A DNA stretch of 64,000 nucleotides. It comes from Diprion similis. Taxonomy: Eukaryota; Arthropoda; Insecta; Hymenoptera; Diprionidae. Under the pieces are notes generated by a model that saw nothing but the letters and a program-made list of their open reading frames with translations, did not search any database and was not told where the DNA came from. The stretch lies in the NCBI RefSeq assembly GCF_021155765.1, contig NC_060114.1, positions 19,512,501 to 19,576,500 on the forward strand, written 5' to 3'. Both the position numbers and the translations under genes were made by a program. Shown one piece after another: positions 34,407 through 48,407 of the stretch (position 1 is its first letter; each line of letters starts with the position of its first letter).

Positions 34407-37400
34407 ATGAAGATGTTTTCCAGGGAAAGTCCCAGAGTTGTTGACCTGGTCCGCCAAAGGGAGTTATCGGTAAGTCTAGTTGACTTTCTATGAATTTAGA
34501 TTTACCTGACGTGGAAACGCAAACTAAAAAGTAAACCGAAGACACGTATACAATGTAAATATTGTTTTCTCTTGTCACAGGAATCCTGTGCCGCTTCTCT
34601 GCCGAGAAAACTGCAGGTGACTGACAATTTGGTGGCCCGTTTGGGCTTGGAAAAAGAGCTTGAGGGTCACGGAGGTTGTGTCAACTGTTTGGAATGGAAT
34701 GAATCCGGGGAGTGAGTATTTTTTCACCAAATTAATTTCACATTAATGTCAGTCGATCAATAATTATGTTTTTTATTGCAGAATTCTTGCATCCGCTTCA
34801 GACGACACACATGTCATACTGTGGGATCCGTTTACATATACAAAGAAGAAGGTATTTCGCACGGGACATAGTGGAAATATATTTTCTGTCAAGGTATTTG
34901 CTATTTTCTTCATTCATATTTACCGATGTTGTATCGGGTTAAAAGTTTAGCTGATAACGCTGTGTATTTTTTTTCTTTTTTAACGACCCAGGTAATAGTA
35001 ATCATTATTATGTAACACTTTTAGTCAGAGGGCAAAGGTGAAGAAGAAAAAGTCAATTTAATATCCATATCCTTCTGCCACGATTTCATAACTCGAAAAA
35101 ACAAGCTTTTTTTAGTTTGTCAGTGCCTTGAGAAAACGTAGAAATATCACCTGAATCTTGAATAAATGATATAAAATAAAATTTCCAACTCCAGTTGTTC
35201 CACAATTAATTATTCGGCAAAGTCAACTCCACGTTTACAATGTGCCGAACCATTAATTAAATAAAAAAAATTAACAAGATACGCAAAGATAGAATACCCC
35301 TCAATTCTGGTCGTTTTAGTTTATGCCAAAATCAAACGATGGCATTTTGGTAACCGGAGCGGGGGACTGCTGCATTCGTGTTCACGATATCACAGTCTCA
35401 GACACGATATTAGTATGTAGTTGCCATAAAGGTCGTGTGAAGAGGATCGCGACAGCACCAAGTGTACCGTTTATGTTTTGGACTGCTGGAGAAGACGGGC
35501 TAATACTGCAATATGACACAAGGGTTCCACACAGTTGTACATCCCAGGACCGAAGGGGAGTCCTTATTAACCTGGTCAATCACCTTGGACGTCTCGCAGA
35601 AGCGAAATGCATCGCGATTAATGCTCGCAGACCGGAACTCATTGCTGTCGGTGCCAATGATGCCTATGTCAGGATGTACGACAGAAGAATGATCAAACCA
35701 TCTACTTGCCAGGTAAAGACGAAAAAATGACGACATCGAAACATCGTCTTGCATTTATTAATGACAATCTTGTATCGCGCAGGCCACGCCAGCCTCTAAT
35801 GTTGATGCGGCGAATGAAAACTCAGAGGGAATCGACGCGCAAGCCCACTTGCAGCGTGCTGGAAAAGGCGACTCAGATGATAACATTCCCTTAGGCTGTG
35901 CTCGGTACTTCGTTGCCGGTATGTTCGTCGGTGAACCATAGGTAGTGTGCATCAATTGAATAGAATTTGTGAACGAAAGAAGGAGCGAGAGAAGCGGAAA
36001 AACATTGAATATTACACGGAATTTGCTACCCCAAACTGGCAACCGCTTTGACTAAATTTCATCATTTAATAATTTGTAACGTACTTCCAGGACACTTGCG
36101 ATCGCGGCTTCAAGACCAAAAGAGAAATAGAAGCCTAGCTGCAACTTATCTTACATTTAGCGCCGATGGAAACGACCTTCTTGTCAATATGGGTGGCGAA
36201 CAAATTTATCTCTTCGACGTTAACAAGGGCAGTAGCTCAAAGTTCCTCCCTAAGTGGAAGAACGGTACGAGATATTCAGGTGAGTAAAATGAGTGCCTTA
36301 GTTGACCTAAGTTTCATCTAAAATCTTTAATTATCAACAGTGCCTGGTGATCAATGGTGCTCGGATCAAAAGCAGGATGAGGGAATTCGGCTAGAGACTT
36401 ACTGCAAGCATACCGACCCTTTGATCCTGCCCATACACATTGAGAACATCAAAGAAGAAGTGAGCTTTTCCTGGTAGTTAATTTAATCCCATCGAATTCT
36501 GTACTCGTTCTGTTACATCCTCGATTTGGCAGAATAGGGTGCATAAAAAAGACTTCTCCAAATTAACGGCTTAAAAATATCAGAATTTCACTTTCAACCA
36601 AATCGCGAAAATTGCGCTAACGCTTTTGATTTGTTTCACATGGATTCACCGTATTCCGTTTGGTCTTCGCAGGCAAACACAGCCTTTCAGAAGCAGAAGT
36701 ATACAACGGCGATAAACTTGTACAACAAGGCTATAGCTTGGTGCCCTCACGGAGCTGTGCTCTACGCAAATAGAGCTGCATCCTTTATGAAGCGTGCCTG
36801 GTAACTATCCATATCTTAATGTTTTCAATAACCGTTCAACATGTTCATAAACGCCTCGTTTCAGGGATGGCGACATCTATGCAGCTCTTCAGGACTGTCA
36901 AACGACAATTGTTCTCGATCCAAGACACGTCAAAGCTCATTTTAGGTGAGTACAGCAATCCATAGCTTGCACGCGCCCAAGAGGTAGAGCAGACTGTAAC
37001 CCTTCTTGTATTCCATTACTTTTCATACCCAATTCTCACTCTCCAGACTAGCCAGATGTCTTTACGAACTAAACCGAGCCGCGGAAGCTCACAAAGTAAT
37101 AAAAAACTTCCAGCAGAATTTTCCTGAATTTGCAACAAACTCAGCTTGTCGGGCTTTGTACAAAGACATCAAGAAAGCACTCGGCTCTGGTTCGTATCGG
37201 TATTCCAAAACTTGTCTCGTAACTTTTATTCAACATTTTATAATGCCAATTGTGTATTCTTCTCAGAGGAAACCAACCAAGAAGAAATGGACGAGGTTGA
37301 AGAAGAAGAGGACAAGGATCAGGTGGAATATCCTGTACGCCAAATTGTCTTGCAGGGTGTGTCAGCACACGAGCTGTACTGGCAACGTAACAGCGTTGAT

Positions 37401-38157
37401 TACAATATCCGATTCTGTGGTCACTGTAATACAACGACTGACATAAAAGAGGCAAATTTCTTTGGCAGGTATGGGAGTATGAAGGCATCTACCTGTTGTC
37501 TATCAAATAATTGAAAAACGATATTTCGTTGGCTCAGCCAGACAACCAAAAGCAACTATTGTTCTGATTCATTTCATTTTTATGCAATAGCGATGGGCAG
37601 TACATTGTGGCAGGATCCGATGACGGATCTTTTTTCATATGGGACCGTGAGACAACAAATATTCTTAGAGTGCTACGCGGCGATGAAAGCATCGTTAATT
37701 GCCTTCAACCACATCCATCTTCGTGTCTCCTGGCCACTAGTGGTATCGACCCAGTTATTCGGCTGTGGAGTCCTCGGCCAGAGGTAAAACAATGAAATCA
37801 ACCAAATTTGCTGTAGAGTGAGGAATCAAAATTACCGTAATCAAGAAATTCAATTGTTACAAAAAAAAGCCGAAAATGAGAGATGAGTTTCCTAGGATGA
37901 ATATTACGTTTTTTTCCCTACTCATTCAGGATGGGAGCCAGAACGAGCGAGCTATAGAAAATCTGGAGGATGCAGCGTCAGCAAATCAATTGCGGATGAA
38001 GAGCAACACATTTGAATTGATGCTGTTGAATATGGGATACAGGTTTCCAGGGCAACAGGATCACAACCAGGATCAGTCAGGCGATGACGGAGATGATCGT
38101 GAGCGACCAATGAGTCCATCACAGACGTCACAACCGCTTAATTGCCGCCAGAGTTAA
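34407..38157 (+). CDS. WDTC1: WD and tetratricopeptide repeats protein 1 (WDTC1/adipose)
   Basis: WDTC1 (Drosophila adipose) is a DDB1-CUL4 substrate receptor that limits fat storage. Thirteen exons: 34407-34469, 34581-34711, 34782-34893, 35320-35712, 35783-35918, 36091-36279, 36341-36459, 36673-36800, 36865-36945, 37047-37189, 37267-37468, 37591-37783, 37930-38157. Frames stay open through all GT-AG junctions, giving 705 residues (human 677). N-terminal WD repeats fill about residues 45-330 (GHGGCVNCLEWN, VILWDPF, MFWTAGEDGLILQYD, VRMYDRRM, LLVNMGGEQIYLFD). TPRs follow at about 380-480 (ANTAFQKQKYTTAINLYNKA, YANRAAS). An acidic stretch lies near 510. The C-terminal WD part is at about 545-630 (RFCGHCNTTTDIKEANFFG, GSDDGSFFIWD, ATSGIDPVIRLW). 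An in-frame TAA precedes the ATG. Confidence 0.95.
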
Positions 38158-38288
38158 GAGATGAAGCACAGGCAGTCGGATGAGAGTAATAAGAATGAAA
38201 GAGGAATAAGGTTGTTGTATAATTTGTTTGAATTATAATAATATACAAATTACAGAGTTTTATCACGATTCTTTCGCGGCATTTGTTG

Positions 38289-38294
38289 TTTATT
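38289..38294 (-). terminator. Candidate poly(A) signal of ADCK1
   Basis: TTTATT on the plus strand (AATAAA for ADCK1), about 270 bp past the ADCK1 stop. It lies 5' of the WDTC1 signal at 38366, so the two 3' untranslated regions would overlap. Confidence 0.4.
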
Positions 38295-38365
38295 TCGTGT
38301 TCATATTTTTAATGAGAATATTACGGCTGTAACACCCATCTCTTCGTTTAATGATTAATTATTTA

Positions 38366-38371
38366 AATAAA
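38366..38371 (+). terminator. Candidate poly(A) signal of WDTC1
   Basis: AATAAA about 210 bp past the WDTC1 stop codon; AT-rich variants occur earlier, near 38235. Confidence 0.45.
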
Positions 38372-38563
38372 TTAACTACAAGTTTGTACTCTGTGGTGGC
38401 CGCACTCGGCCGTCCCAAATGTACACAAGAATACTTTGTCTTCTCGGAGATTGGAGAAAAACATTCTTTATGCGAAAAAATACGCACTGTGCATGAGGAT
38501 GCCTGTCGATCTTGGCCGTGCATAAAGCCGGTGACATAATTTATGCTAATAATTGATATTTTT

Positions 38564-41178
38564 TCAGAAGCTGTAAAATTCATTTGTCCATAAAGCCTCG
38601 ATGCTTTTATGAAGATCAAAATTAATGACGCCGAGGTACACATAGTAGACCGATAATCTAACTAGCGACCACTGTCTCTCCAACGAAACCAACCACCTCG
38701 ACAGCGACGTTTTACACAACTTCTGCTTCTCGTCGTATACTGAATGGACACAGCATTTCGACATTTCTATGAATGCAGACATTCTGGAAAAGAAATACAG
38801 TAATTGAGATATCAAAGACGCTCCAATCTCCTGACCTGAAATAAGGATATCCGTAATCCTTACACATGCTTAGGAGTTTTGATGGAATTACCTGGCCTGA
38901 GTTTTGAGAGTGTGTTCTATGCCCCGCATCAGATCATTGGTTTTTAAAACAAGGAGCATTTGCCTATTAACTCGTTCGAGCACTTCGCTAATTTGGGGTA
39001 AAACGTTGGGAAGTTCCTCCTGAAAAGCGTCTCTCTGAAAGATTAAAAAATCGGTGGTAAAATTGATCCGATAGATTGGTAGAATAACAAATCAGCAATC
39101 AAATCCATATCACATACCTCGCTATCGGTGAACTTCGTCTTTTGAATACCCGCCATTATTGTATCCCAACTTCGCCCAGATACCATGCAAACAAGTAGTC
39201 CGTACAGATCGCCGACGCCAAGAGTCTCTGCGTATTTCCGCATCTGTACTCTGTCACCGTTCAATATTGCGAGCCACAGCTTGGCATACTCCCACCGGAA
39301 TTGATCAGAAAGTGTCTGGAACAGGGAATGAAACGGAAGATAGGACAACATATTTAGGACATATGACGACAGAGTCAAGTGGCGCTTACCGCGTATAAGC
39401 CGTGATCCAGCAGCACAATTTCTGCCTCGTGATCCTTGTTTCTTATCAGGATATTTCCGGGGTGAGGATCGGAGTGGACGAAACCGTCAACAAATATCAT
39501 ACGACTATAGAGCCGTCCGAGTTTACCGCTAACTTCGTACGGGTTCACGTTATGCTCCTTAAGGTAGTTGACGTCGTTAACGTGCCCACCTTCGAGAAAT
39601 TCCATTGTCAGAACTCTAGATGACGATAACTCCCAGAATATGTTTGGAACCTGAGGATGAAATTTGTGAAAAAACAGTCGATATTGGAGCGCACTGAGAA
39701 AATTTTTGAAGAAAAAATGGCAAGTTTCTACCTTCAGCCAATGGAAATCCTTGAAGAGACTCTTGACCTTCTCTGCATTTCTTCCTTCAAGGGTGAAGTC
39801 TAGTTCCTGAGGTATATTTTTTTTTGATTCATCCACTATCCAGTCAAACTTAAAGTCTGGGAAGACCCACGACGTTATCTTCACGAGAGCTGCCATTGTC
39901 TTGATGTCGATGTAAGAGTTGGACTTTACAGCTCTGAAAAGATCAATGTCGATAATGAAAATTAAGATCGCTAAACTCATTCGTTACATTCTTAATTTTT
40001 CTCACCTGTGCTGCACCTTTACCGCAACCAATCTTCCATCGCGAAGCACGGCTTTATGAACTTGGGCAAGACTGGCCGTACCCAAGGGAACAGGTTCAAT
40101 CGATTCAAATATTTCATAAGCCTAAAACAGATGCAAGAGATGTTTATACCTGTTAGAAAAGCATTAAATAAGCATTAAATACGCATATTCTACTCACGTC
40201 CTTTTTGAAATCCTCTTCTATCACAATCAGGACATCGGAAAAGGAAGACTGGGGAGCTGAGCTGTGTAATATTCTCAGCGTATTTACGTATTCAGTAGGC
40301 AGCAGATAATCCAGTGCTCCAATGTGTTGCCCCACCTGTATAACAGAACTAGCGTTATAATCGCTGTTGCATTGCTGCTAAATACTTGGTGCTCACCTTA
40401 ATGTAGACACCCTTGTTAGCACAACAGAGATCCAGAAGTTTTTGAGCACCGTATAGATGGACTTGAGATTTAAGCTTTGCATACTCAGGAGACTCTTTGT
40501 CAAGTTTGCCTGAATAGAGCTTTTTTTTGTAATGTGTTCCAATTTGAAAAACCTGGAACAATGAAAATCTAGAATTATGATTATGACTATTCCTGTTCTC
40601 AAAAAGAATGATATCGCACAGCCACATATTCTGGCTAAACTTTGAAGGGTTTAAACCTTTGGAAATAGATTCTCCTAAAGATGGAGGACGTGTTAAAAAT
40701 TTGTTGTTACTGCTATACGTTACAGCATCTTTTTTTCTACTTTATACAAGCATTCGATAGTTTTAATTCAAAATCAAACGCGAAGAAAAAAACATTAGAT
40801 ACCTAAACTGAGGAGAAAGTTAGAAATATTTACGCACTCGGAATTCCTTCAAGACCTCTACATTTGAATTTAACGGATCGGAATTTCTGTTTCAGGCATA
40901 CATTACAATTACAAATACTTCCATAGATTTCATACAAGATATTCCACTAATTGCTAGTACCGTAAGGATCAAGTACTCCGTTTCTTTCCCACAATATTCC
41001 GTGACACCCTTTCCCGCGCATTGGCGCGCATACCAATCATACTTACGGTAAGTGCAGCTCTCGTAAGTCGAACGACGCCGATCGCCCCCACATCGTATTC
41101 ATTGGCCCTGAGCGAGGCTAGAGTGCCGATAACAGCGCCCCCGGTGGCAGTGAGGGTAACTAAGCGGCGCATAGACAT
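38564..41178 (-). CDS. ADCK1: AarF domain-containing kinase 1 (ADCK1, UbiB-type atypical kinase)
   Basis: Mitochondrial atypical protein kinase-like protein of the ADCK/COQ8/UbiB family; animal ADCK1 affects cristae and lipid homeostasis. Nine exons: 41178-41047, 40552-40397, 40335-40198, 40121-40006, 39933-39732, 39650-39390, 39315-39118, 39034-38892, 38783-38564 (GT-AG), 521 residues (human about 525). A hydrophobic N-terminal segment (about 6-24) probably anchors or targets it. Family motifs are KxGQ (K96-Q99) with GALDYLLP, the Ala-rich-loop equivalent GTASLAQVH (156-164), VAVK (K177), the catalytic loop HSDPHPGN (D309, N314) and DHG (D330) in place of DFG. It is tail-to-tail with WDTC1. 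An acceptor-like TTTCAG just 5' of the ATG suggests a 5' untranslated intron. Confidence 0.95.
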
Positions 41179-41204
41179 GACTCTGGTTCTGAAATTGAAA
41201 GCGA

Positions 41205-41214
41205 CGCATGCGCA
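41205..41214 (-). promoter_or_regulatory. NRF-1/Ewg-type site upstream of ADCK1
   Basis: TGCGCATGCG on the gene strand, about 30 bp upstream of the ATG, either in the promoter or in the probable 5' untranslated intron. Confidence 0.5.
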
Positions 41215-41687
41215 CGGTGACGTATTTAGGAAACGAGATATGCACGTGGACCAGAATCAGAGGGGAAAAGGCGAGTCGAGGGATTGACAATTGGCTATCG
41301 AATAAAATTACCTCAACATTACAGCTCTGTGTTAATTGTTTCAGAAGCACACTACGACGTTCTTTTTCTGGCCGGAACGTTCCTCAACTGTGACGAACTC
41401 GACGACACACGGCATAACTATGAAAACTTTCCTCAAACTTGACTTTCCCCGCCGCCCTGTTCTAACCCCCCCCACCGAATTTCACTTGTGATGCAACTGT
41501 GTCGAGAAACGACTCATCGCCGAACCGCGTCTATAAATCTATACATATTTCATTTCTATGTCAGTGGTGCCAACGCTTGGACATTGGCCTTGAAATTCCG
41601 TACTTGGTGCTGGAAAAACTCGACAGATGACACTTGCACAAACTTGAATTTAGAGATACTGTATGTGTGTACTTGAATTAAAATAAA

Positions 41688-41748
41688 TTAAGAACCTCTT
41701 TTTTGGCGGGGTAAAAATTTCCTCATTGAGAGTTGAAGAGGTTCTTAA
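41688..41748. repeat. Short perfect hairpin
   Basis: TTAAGAACCTCTT (41688-41700) and AAGAGGTTCTTAA (41736-41748) are exact reverse complements around a 35-bp loop. It may be a tiny foldback remnant. Confidence 0.7.
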
Positions 41749-42210
41749 GTTTGATAATCATTAACATCAGTTTTGATTTAAGATGAGACAAAGATTTCCA
41801 ATTTGTTCCTGATTATGTTATAATGATCATACATTAAGGGGAGAATACAATCGCAGTAGATATGTAGAAGAATATATATTATATATTTAAATGAATGTAT
41901 ATTCAGTTATCTATATTTATAATCAATAATGATAATAATAATAATACACGTAAGAAGTTCTCATTTGTGAAAAGATAAATCATCATATGTTTTTCTTGTC
42001 TTGCTTATCATGAAGATCAATAAGTTTTTATCGGACTTAGAAAACATCAAATTGATAAGAATGACTGTGTGTTACACCTTACAGACAGCAAAAGGCCCAT
42101 ACAATATGCACATAAGAATTTTTCGCCTTATAAATAACAATACAATATCCTATAATAAAGTATAAAAAATATTCTGGTCGCTGAGAAACATTTGCTGTTC
42201 TCCATGCCTG

Positions 42211-44297
<2,087 letters not shown>

Positions 44298-44467
44298 GAT
44301 CAAGCCTAGATCAATATATTGATTTTTGGTCGCACCGGTTGTAATCAAGTCCCAGGTATTTTGGAGTCACGAATATCCCTGATATGAACTGAAAAATAAT
44401 TATTATTTACATTATCTAATCCAGATAACATAACCCCGTCTAACACGTTGACGATATGGAACCGGCA

Positions 44468-44479
44468 GCGCAGGCGCAG
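44468..44479. promoter_or_regulatory. NRF-1-like GCGCAGGCGCAG upstream of CPOX
   Basis: Imperfect match to the NRF-1/Ewg consensus, 170 bp before the CPOX start codon, between the gene and the satellite. Possible core promoter region. Confidence 0.35.
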
Positions 44480-44650
44480 TGATATACTCTTTGGGTAAAA
44501 TCAAGAAACGGTTTCTTTCCATCTACCAGGAGATAGATCGAATTCTTAGAAACCGAAGATGAACGTGCTGGGTTGAGTCGGTCAATTTGAATGCATTAAT
44601 TGGTGTCGGTAAGTAAGAAACACTGACTACAAACAGATATAACTTTCTAT

Positions 44651-45138
44651 CTCGAGAAACGTTGAAATTTTGATTTCTAGGAGATCCCAGTTGTCTTCTT
44701 TGATTTCCCAAGGGTTCAATTGACCTGGAAAGGGTCGTACAGATCCATTCTGAGATGAAGAAGTTTGCTCTTAAAATGGCGAAAGATGTAATCAAGGCTG
44801 ACCCTTTTGGTTGAAGCTTATCTTCGTAACTCCTCTGTTGTTAGCCCTACGATCTTTTGAATGTCTTTCTCGCGTTCCTGGGGGTCCAATTAGTGGGAAC
44901 TGGGTCCTTCAAAACGATTCTGAGATAGAAAATTTCCGAACTCTGAAACTCGTAAAAAAGCACGGCTAACCGCTTTGGATTTTTCAGTCAAAATTTGGCC
45001 GATTTGGAAAAGTATTAGAAGTGACTTTGTAATGCACTATATCGACGTAATTTCGCGAGAGGAATCGACTATGCACAGTCCAAATACGCTGCGAGCAACG
45101 TATCAAGAGTTACGGCCAAAAAATGAAATATTTTCTTT
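44651..45138. repeat. Diverged left edge of the satellite array
   Basis: Two degraded monomers precede the regular array. The first (about 44651-44820) matches only the first half of the consensus (GGGTTCAATTGACC, TGATGTAATC-like, AAGGCTGACCC) and then stops. The second (44826-45138, 313 bp) aligns along its full length with many substitutions. Similarity to the array rises from left to right. Confidence 0.8.
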
Positions 45139-46242
45139 GTAATTCCTCTGCTGTTGGTCTCACGATATTTTCGATGTCTTTTTTGCATTCCTGAGGGTCT
45201 AGTTAGTCGGAAAAGGGTCCTGCAAAACGATTCCCAGACGGAAAGTTTGGAGCTCCAAAAATCGCAAAAAAGGAAGGCTAACCCCTTTGGATTTTTTCAG
45301 TCAAAATTTGGCCGATTTCAAAAAGTATTAAGAGTGACTTTGTCATGCACTATATCGACGTAATTTTGCGAGAGGAATCGACTGCACGCAGTCCGAATAC
45401 GCTGCGAGCAACGTATCAAGAGTTACGGCCAAAAAATGAAAAATTTTCTTTGTAATTTCTCTGCTGTTGGTCTCACGATATTTTCGATGTCTTTTTCGCA
45501 TTCCTGAGGGTCAAATTAGTCGGAAAAGGGTCCTGCAAAACGATTCCCAGACGAAAAGTTTTGGAGCTCCAAAAATCGCAAAAAAGCAAGGCTAACCCCT
45601 TTGGATTTTTTCAGTCAAAATTTGGCCGATTTTAAAAAGTATTAAAAGTGACTTTGTGATGCACTATATCGACGTAATTTTGCGAGAGGAATCGACTGCG
45701 CGCAGTCCGAATACGCTGCGAGCAACGTATCAAGAGTTACGGCCAAAAAATGAAAAATTTTCTTTGTAATTTCTCTGCTGTTGGTCTCACGATATTTTCG
45801 ATGTCTTTTTCGCATTCCTGAGGGTCAAATTAGTCGGAAAAGGGTCCTGCAAAACGATTCCCAGACGAAAAGTTTTGGAGCTCCAAAAATCGCAAAAAAG
45901 CAAGGCTAACCCCTTTGGATTTTTTCAGTCAAAATTTGGCCGATTTTAAAAAGTATTAAAAGTGACTTTGTGATGCACTATATCGACGTAATTTTGCGAG
46001 AGGAATCGACTGCGCGCAGTCCGAATACGCTGCGAGCAACGTATCAAGAGTTACGGCCAAAAAATGAAAAATTTTCTTTGTAATTCCTCTGCTGTTGGTC
46101 TCACGATATTTTTGATGTCTTTTTCGCATTCCTGAGGGTCAAATTAGTCGGAAAAGGGTCCTGCAAAACGATTCCCAGACGAAAAGTTTTGGAGCTATAA
46201 AAATCGCAAAAAAGCAAGGCTAACCCCTTTGGATTTTTTCAG

Positions 46243-48407
46243 TCTATTTATAACAGATTTCGGAAAATACTGGAATCGATTTGTTCATACCCTATTTCGA
46301 CGTAATTTTGCGAAAGGATTTCATTGCGCACAGTCATGACACACTGCAAGCAATGAAACCGAACTCACCGCTGAAAAACATCAAATTTGCACTGGGTTTT
46401 CATAGAGATGGAGAACAAAAATTACAAACTCATAACTACAAAGTTTCAGTTTCCGTTTATTTATCATGTCTTAGTCATAGTACAAGTGATCAGGTGTCAG
46501 TGTATACTACTCTACCAAGTTTCTAAATAGTATGATATAATATCTTATTCTAATACATTGTACTGATAATGATATATTATACCAAAAATTATTATAATAT
46601 CATATAATATATTGGTGCTACTATTTCATGTAATCTGGATTAAAATGAATAATAAATAAATTTCTCCGTATTTTCTGCGTATCTTCTCAGCTATTGGTCC
46701 TATTATTCTTTGAATGCCTTCCTCACAATCCATAGGATTCAATTAGCATAGAATTAAAGAGTCGTTTGAGTCGATTCCGAAACGGCAAGTCTTTCGCTCG
46801 GAAAAGAACGAAGGCTGACCCCTTTGGATTTTTTCAGTCGAAATTCGGCCGATTATGAGAAATATTTAGAGTAACTTCGAGATGCACTATATCGACGTAA
46901 TTTTGCGAGAGGAATCGACTGCGCACAGTCCGAATACGCTGCGAGCAACGTATCAAGAGTTACGACCAAAAAATGAAAAATTTTCTTTGTAATTCCTCTG
47001 CTGTTGGTCTCAAGATATTTTCGATGTCTTTTTCGCATTCCTGAGGGTCAAATTAGTCGGAAAAGGGTCCTGCAAAACGATTCCCAGACGAAAAGTTTTG
47101 GAGCTCCAAAAATCGCAGAAAAGCAAGGCTTACCCCTTTGGATTTTTTCAGTCAAAATTTGGCCGATTTCAAAAAGTATTGAAAGTGACTTTGTGATGCA
47201 CTATATCGACGTCATTTTGCGAGAGGAATCGACTGCGCACAGTCCGAATACGCTGCGAGCAACGTATCAAGAGTTACGGCCAAAAAATGGAAAATTTTCT
47301 TTGTAATTTCTCTGCTGTTGGTCTCACGATATTTTCGATGTCTTTTTCGCATTCCTGAGGGTCAAATTAGTCGGAAAAGGGTCCTGCAAAACGATTCCCA
47401 GACGAAAAGTTTTGGAGCTATAAAAATCGCAAAAAAGCAAGGCTAACCCCTTTGGATTTTTTCAGTCAAAATTTGGCCGATTTCAAAAAGTATTAAAAGT
47501 GACTTTGTCATGCACTATATCGACGTAATTTTGCGAGAGGAATCGACTGCACGCAGTCCGAATACGCTGCGAGCAACGTATCAAGAGTTACGGCCAAAAA
47601 ATGAAAAATTTTCTTTGTAATTTCTCTGCTGTTGGTCTCACGATATTTTCGATGTCTTTTTCGCATTCCTGAGGGTCAAATTAGTCGGAAAAGGGTCCTG
47701 CAAAACGATTCCCAGACGAAAAGTTTTGGAGCTCCAAAAATCGCAAAAAAGCAAGGCTAACCCCTTTGGATTTTTTCAGTCAAAATTTGGCCGATTTTAA
47801 AAAGTATTAAAAGTGACTTTGTCATGCACTATATCGACGTAATTTTGCGAGAGGAATCGACTGCACGCAGTCCGAATACGCTGCGAGCAACGTATCAAGA
47901 GTTACGGCCAAAAAATGAAAAATTTTCTTTGTAATTCCTCTGCTGTTGGTCTCACGATATTTTCGATGTCTTTTTCGCATTCCTGAGGGTCAAATTAGTC
48001 GGAAAAGGGTCCTGCAAAACGATTCCCAGACGAAAAGTTTTGGAGCTCCAAAAATCGCAAAAAAGCAAGGCTTACCCCTTTGGATTTTTTCAGTCAAAAT
48101 TTGGCCGATTTCAAAAAGTATTAAAAGTGACTTTGTGATGCACTATATCGACGTAATTTTGCGAGAGGAATCGACTGCGCGCAGTCCGAATACGCTGCGA
48201 GCAACGTATCAAGAGTTACGGCCAAAAACTGAAAATTTTTTTTTGTAATTCCTCTGCTGTTGGTCTCACGATATTTTCGATGTCTTTTTCGCATTCCTGA
48301 GGGTCAAATTAGTCGGAAAAGGGTCCTGCAAAACGATTCCCAGACGAAAAGTTTTGGAGCTATAAAAATCGCAAAAAAGCAAGGCTAACCCCTTTGGATT
48401 TTTTCAG
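46243..48407. repeat. Higher-order repeat unit H1 (2165 bp)
   Basis: Spacer block 46243-46988, then full monomers at 46989, 47303, 47617 and 47931 and a 163-bp half monomer. The spacer block has a diverged second half of a monomer, an AT-rich core of about 290 bp (roughly 46390-46670) and one diverged full monomer. The spacer is of the normal (N) type. Confidence 0.95.

Larger units (their letters stand above)
41179..42210. other. Intergenic region between ADCK1 and CPOX
   Basis: No gene seen. It holds the ADCK1 promoter side with an NRF-1-type motif, a 13-bp-arm hairpin at 41688-41748, AT-rich sequence at 41860-41950 and the 3' side of CPOX, for which no canonical AATAAA was found. Confidence 0.5.

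Noticed and set aside
38359-38643. Minus-strand open frame overlapping the last ADCK1 exon
   Set aside because: It is in another frame; splicing exon 9 in the ADCK1 frame ends at the stop at 38564 and gives the family's expected length.
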